A stretch of DNA of 8,591 nt from contig DAOUUS010000054.1 in NCBI GenBank assembly GCA_030668065.1, positions 1 through 8,591 of the forward strand. Reading direction: 5' to 3'. Below are positions 1 through 7,500 of this stretch, one piece after another. A program made the translations under genes and the position numbers. The notes under the pieces were generated by a model. The model ran no database searches and was not told the DNA's origin. It saw nothing but the letters and a program-made list of their open reading frames with translations. The stretch comes from Candidatus Methanophagales archaeon. GTDB taxonomy: Archaea > Halobacteriota > Syntropharchaeia > Alkanophagales > Methanospirareceae. Positions within the stretch are counted from its first letter, which is position 1; each line of letters starts with the position of its first letter.

Positions 1-378
1 GCTTTCGGCTTGAAATATACCTACGAGATTCGAGAGCCTATCAACCATTTCCTTGCCTTTGCCTAATTTGTCGGCATTGTCGAAATCCGCGACATCTATT
101 ACGCCTTTCAAGTCGTTGGCTTCTGCCAGCTCTGCTATGATCTTATTTATGCCCTCACCAATGTCTTTTTTGCCTTTTAGGGCAACCATATCCTTAAAAC
201 TGCCGCCTTCTGGTATTACAATTGTGGCATAACTATCGCCTGCGTATTTGTCTGATACGTATTTAACAAACAACAAGACCAAAACATAGTCTTTGTATTG
301 CGAGGCGTCCATTCCGCCCCTTAGCTCGTCACAGCTTTTCCAGAGCGAGCTGTATAATTCGCTTTTCTTGATTGCCAT
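1..378 (-). CDS. hsdM: Type I restriction-modification methyltransferase subunit, N-terminal part (runs off left edge)
   Basis: The minus strand is open from an ATG at 378 to base 1, giving 126 codons with no stop; the gene continues beyond the window. The N-terminus reads MAIKKSELYSSLWKSCDELR and goes on with GGMDASQYKDYVLVLLFVKY. This is the characteristic start of the HsdM N-terminal helical domain (about residues 5-126 here). In known type I systems HsdM binds S-adenosylmethionine, methylates adenine within a bipartite site, and works with HsdS and HsdR. The catalytic motifs (DPxxGxG and NPPF/Y) would lie downstream, outside the window, so activity cannot be judged. The ribosome-site-like AAAGGA at 386-391 (minus) is 7 bases from the ATG and supports this start. 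An hsdS or hsdR partner would be expected to the left. Divergent from the winged-helix gene at 579. Confidence 0.88.
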   Translation of the reverse strand, partial: MAIKKSELYSSLWKSCDELRGGMDASQYKDYVLVLLFVKYVSDKYAGDSYATIVIPEGGSFKDMVALKGKKDIGEGINKIIAELAEANDLKGVIDVADFDNADKLGKGKEMVDRLSNLVGIFQAES

Positions 379-401
379 CTATATTTCCTTTCTAATGTAG
401 C

Positions 402-428
402 ATATATATTGAATTGCTTTAAAAAAAT
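402..428 (-). promoter_or_regulatory. Candidate hsdM promoter region
   Basis: On the minus strand two AT-rich boxes precede hsdM: TTTTTTTAAAG around 418-428 and AATATATATG around 402-411. The first would place transcription start near 397, leaving a short leader that contains the AAAGGA site at 386-391. The second would start transcription almost at the ATG. The sequence alone does not decide between them. Confidence 0.35.
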
Positions 429-510
429 TCGTTCTGCCATATTAAATTATGCCGGCACGTCTCAATTAATGAAAATAGCTGAAAAGCAAGTGGAATGGCT
501 ATCTCCAAAA

Positions 511-521
511 ACTTTATAAAT
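511..521 (+). promoter_or_regulatory. TATA box of the winged-helix regulator
   Basis: ACTTTATAAAT at 511-521 is a near-consensus archaeal TATA box. With the usual spacing of about 26 bases the transcript would start near 543, giving a leader of about 27-36 bases before the regulator. The box abuts the left arm of the inverted repeat at 521-558, so a protein bound there would block the polymerase. Confidence 0.6.
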
Positions 522-558
522 AGTTATCAACAATCATAAAATATATACTTGATAACTA
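521..558. promoter_or_regulatory. Perfect 10-bp inverted repeat, candidate operator
   Basis: TAGTTATCAA at 521-530 and TTGATAACTA at 549-558 are exact reverse complements separated by 18 bases. They start at the TATA box and span the predicted transcription start of the regulator gene. A dimeric winged-helix protein commonly represses its own gene from such a palindrome; that it does so here is inference. Confidence 0.55.
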
Positions 559-578
559 ATAATCTTTAAGTGGTGAGT

Positions 579-896
579 ATGGAGAATAAAGTGGAAGGTA
601 GAGAGGTAAGCGATCCTTTTGAAGCGGGTGAGATATGTGCGGGGCTGAGTCATGCCTATCGGATAAAAGTGATGCAGGTATTGGTGCAGTTAGGGGGAAA
701 GGCTAAACTTGCGGATTTAATCAAGGAATGTAGTAAAGATCCCCCATTTTTTCGTCAGTTCACCGTGGGTAAGGCACATATCGAGAAGATGGCGATAGCA
801 GGAATAGTGGAGCTGAGAAGAGAAGAGGGGCCGTATGTTGTAGAACTGAAGAAAGAGGTAAGTGTGTTCGTAAAAGATATAAAACGCGAAAAGTGA
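579..896 (+). CDS. Small winged-helix (ArsR-like) transcriptional regulator
   Basis: A 105-aa protein from ATG 579, or 108 aa from the in-frame GTG at 570. ATG 579 is preferred because GGTGA at 572-576, complementary to the archaeal 16S tail, lies just before it. The stretch GLSHAYRIKVMQVLVQLGG resembles the first helices of ArsR-type domains. AHIEKMAIAGIVELRREEG then VVELKKEV resembles the recognition helix and the beta wing (about residues 65-95). No cysteine/histidine metal-binding cluster is evident, so a metal-sensing role is not supported. The inverted repeat at 521-558 suggests autoregulation. The next small gene follows within a few bases and is probably co-transcribed; its divergent neighbour is hsdM, a possible second target. 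The fold is fairly sure; the specific function is unknown. Confidence 0.7.
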   Translation: MENKVEGREVSDPFEAGEICAGLSHAYRIKVMQVLVQLGGKAKLADLIKECSKDPPFFRQFTVGKAHIEKMAIAGIVELRREEGPYVVELKKEVSVFVKDIKREK

Positions 897-986
897 TGTG
901 AAATATGGTGGAAAATTATAAGCAAAAAAGAGGGGAGTGAGAAGCGCGTAATAATATCATTCGTCTTAGCAGGGGATAGTAAGATT

Positions 987-1190
987 GTGCATGATGCGAG
1001 AACGGATCTTTTCTTGCGAAGTATAAGGGTGATGCACACTATAGCGAACGATGGGTATCACTTGCAATTCGGACCTATTGAGGTAGCGATACCGAGGTCG
1101 ATTGGTAAGCAGATGGTAGAGGATATGTTGATGATGCTGGAGCAAGAGGACAGACGGGAGATACTGAAAGCATTGGAAGAAAATTTGTGA
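987..1190 (+). CDS. Small uncharacterised protein, possibly frameshifted from an upstream start at 905
   Basis: I do not recognise this family. From GTG 987 it is 67 aa, with a mixed core (HLQFGPIEVAIPRSIGKQMV) and an acidic, helical C-terminus. The same frame stays open back to the regulator's stop at 894-896 and encodes protein-like residues (KRVIISFVLAGDSKIV) just upstream of the GTG, so the real protein is probably longer. A better start is ATG 905: GTGAT at 893-897 is a good archaeal ribosome site with a 7-base spacer. ATG 905 begins in another frame and stops at 938-940 after 11 codons. Removing one A from the A6 run at 924-929 would join the two into a 94-aa protein beginning MVENYKQKEGSEKRVIISFV. 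The gene appears to be the second in an operon with the regulator, and its 3' end lies antisense to the PLD-like reading frame. Confidence 0.5.
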   Translation: MHDARTDLFLRSIRVMHTIANDGYHLQFGPIEVAIPRSIGKQMVEDMLMMLEQEDRREILKALEENL

Positions 1191-1779
1191 AAATGTTTTG
1201 GAAGAGGAGCTTTACAAAACAATGGCTTTTCTCCTTTTTGGTTTTAATATTAGGAAGAGGAAATATAGATGGAAGGAGGGGAAAATATAAAGGCTTTATA
1301 CTACATCTCAGAATCCCGCCCAAGGCGATAACTTCATCAACCACAGAGCGATCACTGCGCCCACCGGCGAAATCATAAGCATCACCTTTCAAAAAGACAC
1401 TCAACTCACCACCATTCTTAACAAACTTAACAACATCCCACTTAATCCTTCGCCAGGCAGTTTCTGTAATCCAGGACGAAACGATAAGTATCTTCCGCTC
1501 CGCCTTAGCAATCATAGTTTTCAAAGACTCTTCAATGCTATCCATCTCCACATCTTCAAAAGTAGCAGCGAAAACAGAATCATGATTAGTCTTTTGTCCA
1601 TTCGGCTCAATGAAACGTTCCGGCGATTCTAACCTTTTACTTGAATTTGGGTCAATAGCCTCGTTAGCTACTTTCAACTTCAGTCGTAACTCCCGGTTCT
1701 CTCGTATTTCAAAGTAATACAGTGAAATAAGAACAACACCACAAAAAAACAGAATTAGAGCAACGATCCATTCAAGCAT
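1075..1779 (-). pseudogene. Membrane-anchored phospholipase-D-like protein, 3'-truncated
   Basis: The minus-strand frame starts at ATG 1779, with AGGAGT at 1788-1793 as a good ribosome site. Residues 4-22 form one hydrophobic helix, followed by a charged linker. Residues about 84-159 (IEESLKTMIAKAERKILIVS, then SSWITETAW, GGELSVFL, VVDEVIALGGILRC) look like the N-terminal half of a PLD-like domain. At about residue 159 (near base 1300) the resemblance stops. The remaining 75 residues are the antisense of the small gene at 987-1190 and of 1191-1300, and look unconstrained. The catalytic HxKxxxxD motif, which should follow the truncation point, is absent from the whole frame. Intact relatives would be anchored nucleases or phosphodiesterases. 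This copy is most likely a truncated, inactive remnant, although its start signals are intact. Confidence 0.6.
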
Positions 1780-2147
1780 TTTATTACACTCCTAACCACA
1801 TCCATCGCGTATACTTACATATCCGCACCGAAGCCACATAAAACTTACGAACACAGCAATATTTTTTCCAATATGATTGTACTTTTTTCTCGGGTAACCG
1901 AAATATGCTTTTTCGACACGGCACCGCAGTGCAATCCTATACTGGGACAGGATACTTTGCCTGCCGCGGGAGTTTATCAACCTCCGTAGTCTCAAACACA
2001 ACTGTAATAATATAGGGCTATAGCGAGGATGCCCACCTTCTCTGGTGGGAGGGGGGGAGCACCCCACACCAACGAATCTACCTCTACGCAAATATAGTGC
2101 CTGTGTTTCATCATACAACACGGCACAACCTTATCCGTTTCAATTAA
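1780..2147. other. Intergenic stretch with clustered potential hairpins, no convincing gene
   Basis: These 368 bases lie between the PLD-like gene and tRNA-Asp. Visible on the + strand are a nested stem GCAA/TTGC (1931-1934 with 1957-1960) enclosing TCCT/AGGA (1935-1938 with 1949-1952), enclosed in turn by CGGCA/TGCCG (1919-1923 with 1962-1966). They are followed by GGAG/CTCC (1969-1972 with 1982-1985), CCCACC/GGTGGG (2032-2037 with 2044-2049) and GGGG/CCCC (2054-2057 with 2062-2065). A 109-codon minus-strand frame (1792-2121) crosses the region; only its end (VEKAYFGYPRKKYNHIGKN) looks faintly like the C-terminus of a transposase. The subterminal hairpin of an IS200/IS605-type element (GAGGATGCCCACC...) or an unannotated structured RNA are other possibilities. 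None is established. Confidence 0.4.
2032..2049 (+). repeat. GC-rich hairpin CCCACC / GGTGGG
   Basis: A perfect 6-bp stem with a 6-base loop (TTCTCT), immediately followed by a G7 run (2051-2057) and a further GGGG/CCCC stem. There is no T run on either side, so it does not look like an archaeal terminator. Its form (GAGGAT, then a GC stem, then GGAGG) resembles the right-end hairpin of IS200/IS605-type elements, but no tnpB is recognisable next to it. Confidence 0.4.
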
Positions 2148-2220
2148 CGCCCAGGTCGGGATTTGAACCCGAGTCCGAGCCTCGACAGGGCTCAATGATA
2201 GGCCGCTACACCACCCGGGC
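2148..2220 (-). tRNA. tRNA-Asp (GUC)
   Basis: Read on the minus strand, the 73-base gene folds as a complete cloverleaf. The acceptor stem GCCCGGG pairs with CCTGGGC (one G-T pair). The anticodon stem GAGCC/GGCTC encloses the loop CTGTCGA with anticodon GTC at positions 34-36. The T stem TCGGG/CCCGA carries the loop TTCAAAT. The discriminator base is G73, the aspartate identity base, and no CCA is encoded, so the CCA-adding enzyme must supply it. It delivers aspartate to GAC/GAU codons. It is transcribed divergently from the EF-2 gene, and the 120 bases between must hold both promoters. Confidence 0.96.
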
Positions 2221-2259
2221 TTCTATGTACTATCATATACATCATGTAATAGATACATC

Positions 2260-2269
2260 ATATAAAAGG
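2260..2269 (-). promoter_or_regulatory. Candidate TATA box of tRNA-Asp
   Basis: On the minus strand CCTTTTATAT lies about 40 bases upstream of the mature tRNA 5' end. This would put transcription start near 2237 and leave a 5' leader of about 16 bases for RNase P to remove. A nine-base direct repeat (ATACATCAT at 2237-2245 and 2253-2261) lies in the same region. Confidence 0.45.
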
Positions 2270-2271
2270 TA

Positions 2272-2293
2272 CATTTTATAAGATATGTTTAAA
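2272..2293 (+). promoter_or_regulatory. Candidate EF-2 promoter
   Basis: ATTTTATAAG around 2273-2282 and TTTAAATG around 2287-2294 are the two TATA-like boxes upstream of the EF-2 start. They predict transcripts starting near 2304 or 2316, with leaders of about 25-37 bases. The leader carries GGAG at 2329-2332, eight bases before ATG 2341, a good ribosome site. That GGAG overlaps a three-codon ATG-GAG-AAA-TAG mini-frame (2327-2338), probably incidental. Confidence 0.45.
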
Positions 2294-2340
2294 TGTAAAT
2301 TCGTTCAAATAAAAGTAGGAAAACAAATGGAGAAATAGAA

Positions 2341-4533
2341 ATGGCAACGAGAGGAAAGAAGGCAGTGGAAAAGGTAAAAGTCCTGATGGACAAGTCGGAT
2401 GTGATAAGGAACATAGGTATCATCGCCCATATAGACCACGGGAAGACCACCTTGACTGATAATCTCCTTGCGGGTGCAGGGATAATATCGAAAGAATTAG
2501 CGGGCGAGCAATTATTCACGGATTCCTATTATCTGGAGCAAGAGAGAGGGATAACAATATTCGCAGCAACCGTGTCTATGGTTTATTCTTACAAAGGTGA
2601 AGACCACCTCATAAACCTTATTGATACCCCAGGCCATGTAGATTTTGGCGGGGATGTGACGAGGGCGTTAAGAGCCGTTGATGGTGCAGTTGTTGTCGTG
2701 GATGCCGTAGAAGGCGCGATGCCACAGACCGAGACCGTACTGAGACAGGCGATGAAGGAGAACGTGAAACCCGTTCTTTTCATTAACAAGGTTGACCGGA
2801 TGATAAACGAGCTGAAAGTAGATGCGCAACAGATGCAAGCCCAGCTCGGGAAGATAATAGACAAGATAAACAAGCTGATAAAGGGTATGAAGAAGGATAA
2901 ATACGAGGAATGGAAGCTGGATGCTGCAAAAGGCAATGTCGCTTTCGGTTCCGCACTGTATAACTGGTCTATAAGTGTTCCGTCTATGCAGAAGACAAAG
3001 GTTAGCTTCAATGATGTATACGATTACTGTAAAGCGGAAAACATGAAAGAGCTGGCGTTGAAATGCCCGGGTTATGAAGCCATTCTTGATATGATTACTG
3101 AACATCTTCCCAGCCCCTTAGAAGCGCAGAAGCAACGAATGCCGGTAATATGGCATGGTGACGAAACAAGCGAGATAGGGCAGAGCATGGCGAAATGTGA
3201 TAGAGATGGAGACGTAGCTTTTATGGTTACCAGTATCACGGTGGACCCGCATGCGGGAGAAGTAGCCACCGGGCGACTATTTAGTGGTACTGTGGAAAAG
3301 GGCAAAGAATTGATCGTTTCCGGCTTGTACAAAAAGAACCGGATTCAGCAGGCAAGTATATACATGGGTCAGGAGCGTGTAGAAGTAGAAAAGATACCAG
3401 CGGGAAACATCGCGGCGCTCGTGGGTTTGAAAGATGCCATAATCGGTTCTACGCTTTCTACTACGGATATGGTACCTTTTGAAAGTATGAAACATTACAG
3501 TGAGCCGGTTGTTACCGTTGCGGTGGAAGCGAAGAGCACGAAGGATTTGCCGCGGCTGGTAGAAATGCTACGGAAGTTGGGTAAAGAAGACCCGATGATA
3601 CGGATCGAGATAAACGAGGAGACGGGAGAACACCTGGTATCGGGGATGGGTGAGTTGCATCTTGAGATAATAATAAACCGGATAGATCATGATGAAAACA
3701 TCCCTATAATCACTTCGCCACCCATTGTCGTCTTCCGTGAGACGGTGGAAGCGAAAGCGGGACCGGTGGAAGGTAAATCGCCAAACCGGCATAACAAGTT
3801 CTATATTGTGGTCGAACCCTTAGGTATGAACGTAGTGAAGAAGATAAAAACAGAGGGGATAGTCGTAGGCAAAAACAAGGTTTTGATGCGAGACCAACTG
3901 ATTGAAGCGGGCATGGAGAAGATCGAGGCACGAAATGTCGTGGGCATCATCGAGGGTAACGTGTTAATAGATATGACCAAAGGGGTGCAGTATCTGCGGG
4001 AGACGATGGAGTTGGTCCAGGAAAGCTTCAAAGAAGTGATGGCGAAAGGGCCGTTAGCAAAGGAGAAGTGCATGGGTGTAAAAGTGAAGCTGATGGATGT
4101 GAAACTGCACGAGGATTCGATACATCGCGGACCTGCGCAGGTTATACCGGCAGCGAAAAGCGCGATGCTCGCTGCTATGCTACAAGGGAAAGCGACTTTC
4201 CTCGAGCCGATTCAGGAAGTATTCCTAAATATACCGCAGAATCTTATGGGTAATGTCACGCGGGAAATGCAAGGTAGAAGAGGGCAGATAATTGATATAA
4301 AGACCGAAGAGGATATGGTTTCTTTGCAAGCGGAAGCGCCGGTGGCAGAGATGTTAGGCTTTGCCGGTGACATAAGGTCTGCGACTGAAGGAAGAGCGTT
4401 ATGGAGCACGGAGTTCGCGGGTTTCAAGCCAATACCGCCGAATCTGTTCAACGAGAAGGTAATGGAAGTGAGGAAACGGAAGGGCTTGAAGCTGGAGATA
4501 CCAAAGTCAAGCGATTTCGTGTCTTCGGCTTGA
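2341..4533 (+). CDS. Translation elongation factor 2 (aEF-2)
   Basis: A complete 730-aa archaeal EF-2, the cytosolic GTPase that drives ribosomal translocation. The G domain motifs are all present: G1 AHIDHGKTT (residues 29-37), G2 with T72 in ERGITI, G3 DTPGH (95-99), G4 NKVD (149-152) and G5 SAL (204-206). The later domains follow in the normal order. The DSIHRGPAQ loop near the C-terminus puts the diphthamide-modified histidine at H595, the residue targeted by diphtheria-type toxins. The C-terminus ([17 protein letters not shown]) is typical of archaeal members, and length is normal for the family. The start is supported by GGAG at 2329-2332. It stands alone here, divergent from tRNA-Asp, with a T-rich terminator directly downstream. 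No frameshift or missing motif is seen. Confidence 0.98.
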   Translation: MATRGKKAVEKVKVLMDKSDVIRNIGIIAHIDHGKTTLTDNLLAGAGIISKELAGEQLFTDSYYLEQERGITIFAATVSMVYSYKGEDHLINLIDTPGHVDFGGDVTRALRAVDGAVVVVDAVEGAMPQTETVLRQAMKENVKPVLFINKVDRMINELKVDAQQMQAQLGKIIDKINKLIKGMKKDKYEEWKLDAAKGNVAFGSALYNWSISVPSMQKTKVSFNDVYDYCKAENMKELALKCPGYEAILDMITEHLPSPLEAQKQRMPVIWHGDETSEIGQSMAKCDRDGDVAFMVTSITVDPHAGEVATGRLFSGTVEKGKELIVSGLYKKNRIQQASIYMGQERVEVEKIPAGNIAALVGLKDAIIGSTLSTTDMVPFESMKHYSEPVVTVAVEAKSTKDLPRLVEMLRKLGKEDPMIRIEINEETGEHLVSGMGELHLEIIINRIDHDENIPIITSPPIVVFRETVEAKAGPVEGKSPNRHNKFYIVVEPLGMNVVKKIKTEGIVVGKNKVLMRDQLIEAGMEKIEARNVVGIIEGNVLIDMTKGVQYLRETMELVQESFKEVMAKGPLAKEKCMGVKVKLMDVKLHEDSIHRGPAQVIPAAKSAMLAAMLQGKATFLEPIQEVFLNIPQNLMGNVTREMQGRRGQIIDIKTEEDMVSLQAEAPVAEMLGFAGDIRSATEGRALWSTEFAGFKPIPPNLFNEKVMEVRKRKGLKLEIPKSSDFVSSA

Positions 4534-4565
4534 AATTTCGGGCGGCGATATTGTATCTTCCACCC

Positions 4566-4580
4566 TTTTTTTCTTTTTTA
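4566..4580 (+). terminator. Oligo-T terminator of the EF-2 gene
   Basis: T7-C-T6 at 4566-4579 follows the EF-2 stop codon by about 30 bases. Archaeal polymerase stops at such T tracts without needing a hairpin. The tract ends only six bases before the next gene's ATG, so that gene must either be read through from EF-2 or start from a promoter embedded here. Confidence 0.55.
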
Positions 4581-4585
4581 ACAAA

Positions 4586-7500
4586 ATGGGAAACGCTAAA
4601 TCGCAGAAGATTCTCAGCACGTACCTCAAGGAACTGCACGAGATTTACTCGGGCGGCAGTTTCAGAGAGGAGAGCTTCTATCCCGCTTTAAAAGCGCTAT
4701 TTGAAGAATGTTCGCACGTGTTATCTATGGACGAGAATGCAAAAGCTCTTGTCTTACCCAAACGCACAGAAGTTGGTATCCCTGACTTCCTCATTCGTAA
4801 AGATGGAGAGATTGTAGGGCATATAGAAGCGAAAAAACCGGATTCCAGTCTTCACGCGGTGGAAGTGTCTGAACAGCTAAAAAGGTATCGTGATGCGTTA
4901 CCAAATCTCATATTGACCAACTTTCTGGAATTCCGGCTTTACCGAGATGGCAAGCTTGTATATAAAGCAGAAATATCTTCGCTGAGTGCCTTACAAGATG
5001 TAAAGCCACCCGCACCTGAGAATTTGGATTCGTTCTCTGAGCTTTTGAGCGAGTTTTACAGCTTTTCGACTCCCGAGCTAAAAAGTGCTTCTGAACTAGC
5101 TGTTGTGCTTGCAAAGAAGACGAGATTCTCAAAGTCCATTTTAGAAGAAGTGCTTGCGGAGGAGAAGGACCCGGATTACCCGTATCCATTGATAAAAGGC
5201 TTCTACGACATTTTTAAAGCTACACTTATCGAGGAGTTGACGGAAGAGGGATTTGTTGATTTGTACGCACAAACTATTACCTACGGGCTATTCGCAGCTA
5301 AAATGATGGCAAAAGATACGGAGATAAACAAGGATAATGCCTGGGGTTTTATTCCTCGTGGTGTGCCGCTACTTGCAAAGATATTTTATTCGTTCAGCGG
5401 TCCAAACACGCCGGAATCGTTGAGCTGGGTTATTGAGGACCTGGTGCGAGTCCTGAATAAAACGCATATTTCTGCTATTTACGAGGAGTCGTTTCGGCAA
5501 AAGAGAGACCCTGTGATCCATTTTTACGAGACGTTTCTCGCTACATATAATCCGAAGCAGAGAGAACAATTAGGTGTTTACTATACTCCGCTGCCGGTGG
5601 TCTCGTATATCGTGCGGTCAATTCATGGACTCTTGAAGAGCCGGTTTGGAAAGGATAAGGGGTTTGCTGAAGACGATGTGATGATGCTTGACCCCGCAGC
5701 AGGGACTTTGACATTTGTTCTTCGTGCGATTCGAGAAGCGTTAAGCGAATTGGATAAGCGAGGTTTAAGGGGACTCGTGCCTTCTTATATAGAGCGACAC
5801 ATCTTACAGCAGTTCTTTGCTTTTGAGCTGCTCATTGTGCCGTACATAATAGGGCATTTGAGGGTTTCTATGGCTCTGGAGCGGGAATGGGATTATGAGT
5901 TCAAGGAGCATGAAAGATTCCAGTTTTACCTTACGAATACGTTAGAGATGAGGGAGCCTAAGCAGGAAACTATCTTTCCTGAACTCACTAAAGAAGGTCA
6001 AGAAGCGAAGAGGGTGAAGGCGGAAGTGCCTATTCTGGTTGTGCTGGGTAATCCACCGTATTCCGTGAGTTCGGAGAACAAGTCGGAGTTTATCGAGAAG
6101 TTGATGGCTGATTACAAGCGGGAAGTGAAGAAAGAGCGTAATATTCAGCCGCTTTCTGACGATTACATTAAGTTCATCAGGTTTGCACACTGGAAGATAA
6201 GCCAGACAGGTAAGGGAATTTTTGGCTACATCACTAACAACTCGTATCTTTCGGGTATAATACATCGGGGAATGCGAAAGGAACTGCTTTCGACTTTTGA
6301 CGAGATTTATATCCTGAATTTGCATGGCTCTTCGAGAATAGGAGAGAAGACACCGGAAGGCGGTAAGGATGAGAACGTGTTTGACATTCAGCAGGGAGTG
6401 GCAATAGCGATTTACGTGAAGTTAGAGAAGCCGCTAAAGGAGAAGAAGGTTCGTTATGCTGATGTTTGGGGATTGAAAGATGCAAAATACAAGTATCTTC
6501 GTAAAAATGATGTTACAAGCACGGAATGGCTGGTGCTTGAGCCGAAAGAGCCACAATATTTCTTCGTGCCAAAGGATTTCGCTTTGCAGGATGAGTATGA
6601 TAAGTTCTGGAAGGTGACGGATATATTTAAGGTGTGGTCGAGTGGAGTGAAGACTAGAAGGGACAAAATTATGGTTGCTTTTTCAGAACATGAGTTATTT
6701 GATCGTTTTAAGACATTTACTGGAGAATCACCTAAGGAAGAAATAAGTAAATTGCTCATGATTAAAGATACAAAGTACTGGAGCATAGAAAAAGCAAGAG
6801 AAGAAGTTCGTAAGATTGATTATAAGACAAAGATTATCCCGTACGCTTACCGCCCTTTTAATGACAACTTTGTTTTCTATTATCCGAATATTATTGAAAG
6901 AGGTGATGCAAGGGAACCCTTGATGAAGCACTTATTGAAAGAGAATATCTCTCTTGCCACAACGCGGATATTATCACAGCCACCTTTTAAGCATGTTTTT
7001 GTTTCTGACAATATTTCAGATATGTGTTTGATTTCAACCAAGACTAAAGAAGCGTCATACTATTTCCCTCTCTACTTATACCCTGATGAATCAAGAGGTA
7101 TATTGTCAGACAATAAAGCCACCAAACCAGAACGCACACCAAACTTCACTCCCGAATTTTTGCAAGCCATAAAGGAAGCGTTAGGCATTGAGCCAACGGC
7201 AGAGGAAATTTTCTATTACATCTACGCAGTTCTTTACTCGCCTACTTATCGCAAACGCTACGAGGAGTTTCTGAAGATAGATTTCCCGAGGGTTCCGCTG
7301 CCTTCAGACCTGGAAAAGTTCAAGAACCTGAGCGAGCTTGGCAAGGAACTGGTAGAACTGCATTTGCTGAAGCATCCTTCTTTGAGCGAAACAGAAATAG
7401 GATTTCCCGTGAGCGGCTCGAATACGGTGGAGAAAGTCAGTTACGATGAAGAGAACAGAAGGGTTTATTTCAACAAGGAGCAGTATTTCGAGGGTGTTTC

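Noticed and set aside
755..1039. 94-codon minus-strand frame opposite the regulator and small gene
   Set aside because: Serine/threonine-rich shadow of + strand genes with better start signals and recognisable folds.
1269..1331. 20-codon frame from ATG 1269 (MEGGENIKALYYISESRPRR) with an upstream GGAAGAGG
   Set aside because: The ribosome site is tempting, but the frame is very short and its last part is antisense to the PLD-like gene. It may be the start of a gene lost in the same rearrangement.
1187..1378. 63-codon + strand frame overlapping the stop of the preceding small gene
   Set aside because: It has a plausible coupled start and a hydrophobic stretch, but the second half is only the antisense of the PLD-like coding sequence, so it is treated as a broken frame rather than a gene.
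2032..2065. GC-rich hairpins as a transcription terminator for tRNA-Asp
   Set aside because: They are over 80 bases from the tRNA 3' end and neither strand has a T run after the stem, so an archaeal terminator is not supported.
1992..2281. Frames of 67 and 78 codons across the tRNA-Asp gene
   Set aside because: They overlap the tRNA and have no recognisable protein features.
2589..4639. Numerous minus-strand and alternate-frame ORFs inside the EF-2 gene
   Set aside because: All lie within a clearly conserved EF-2 coding sequence and show no family signature.
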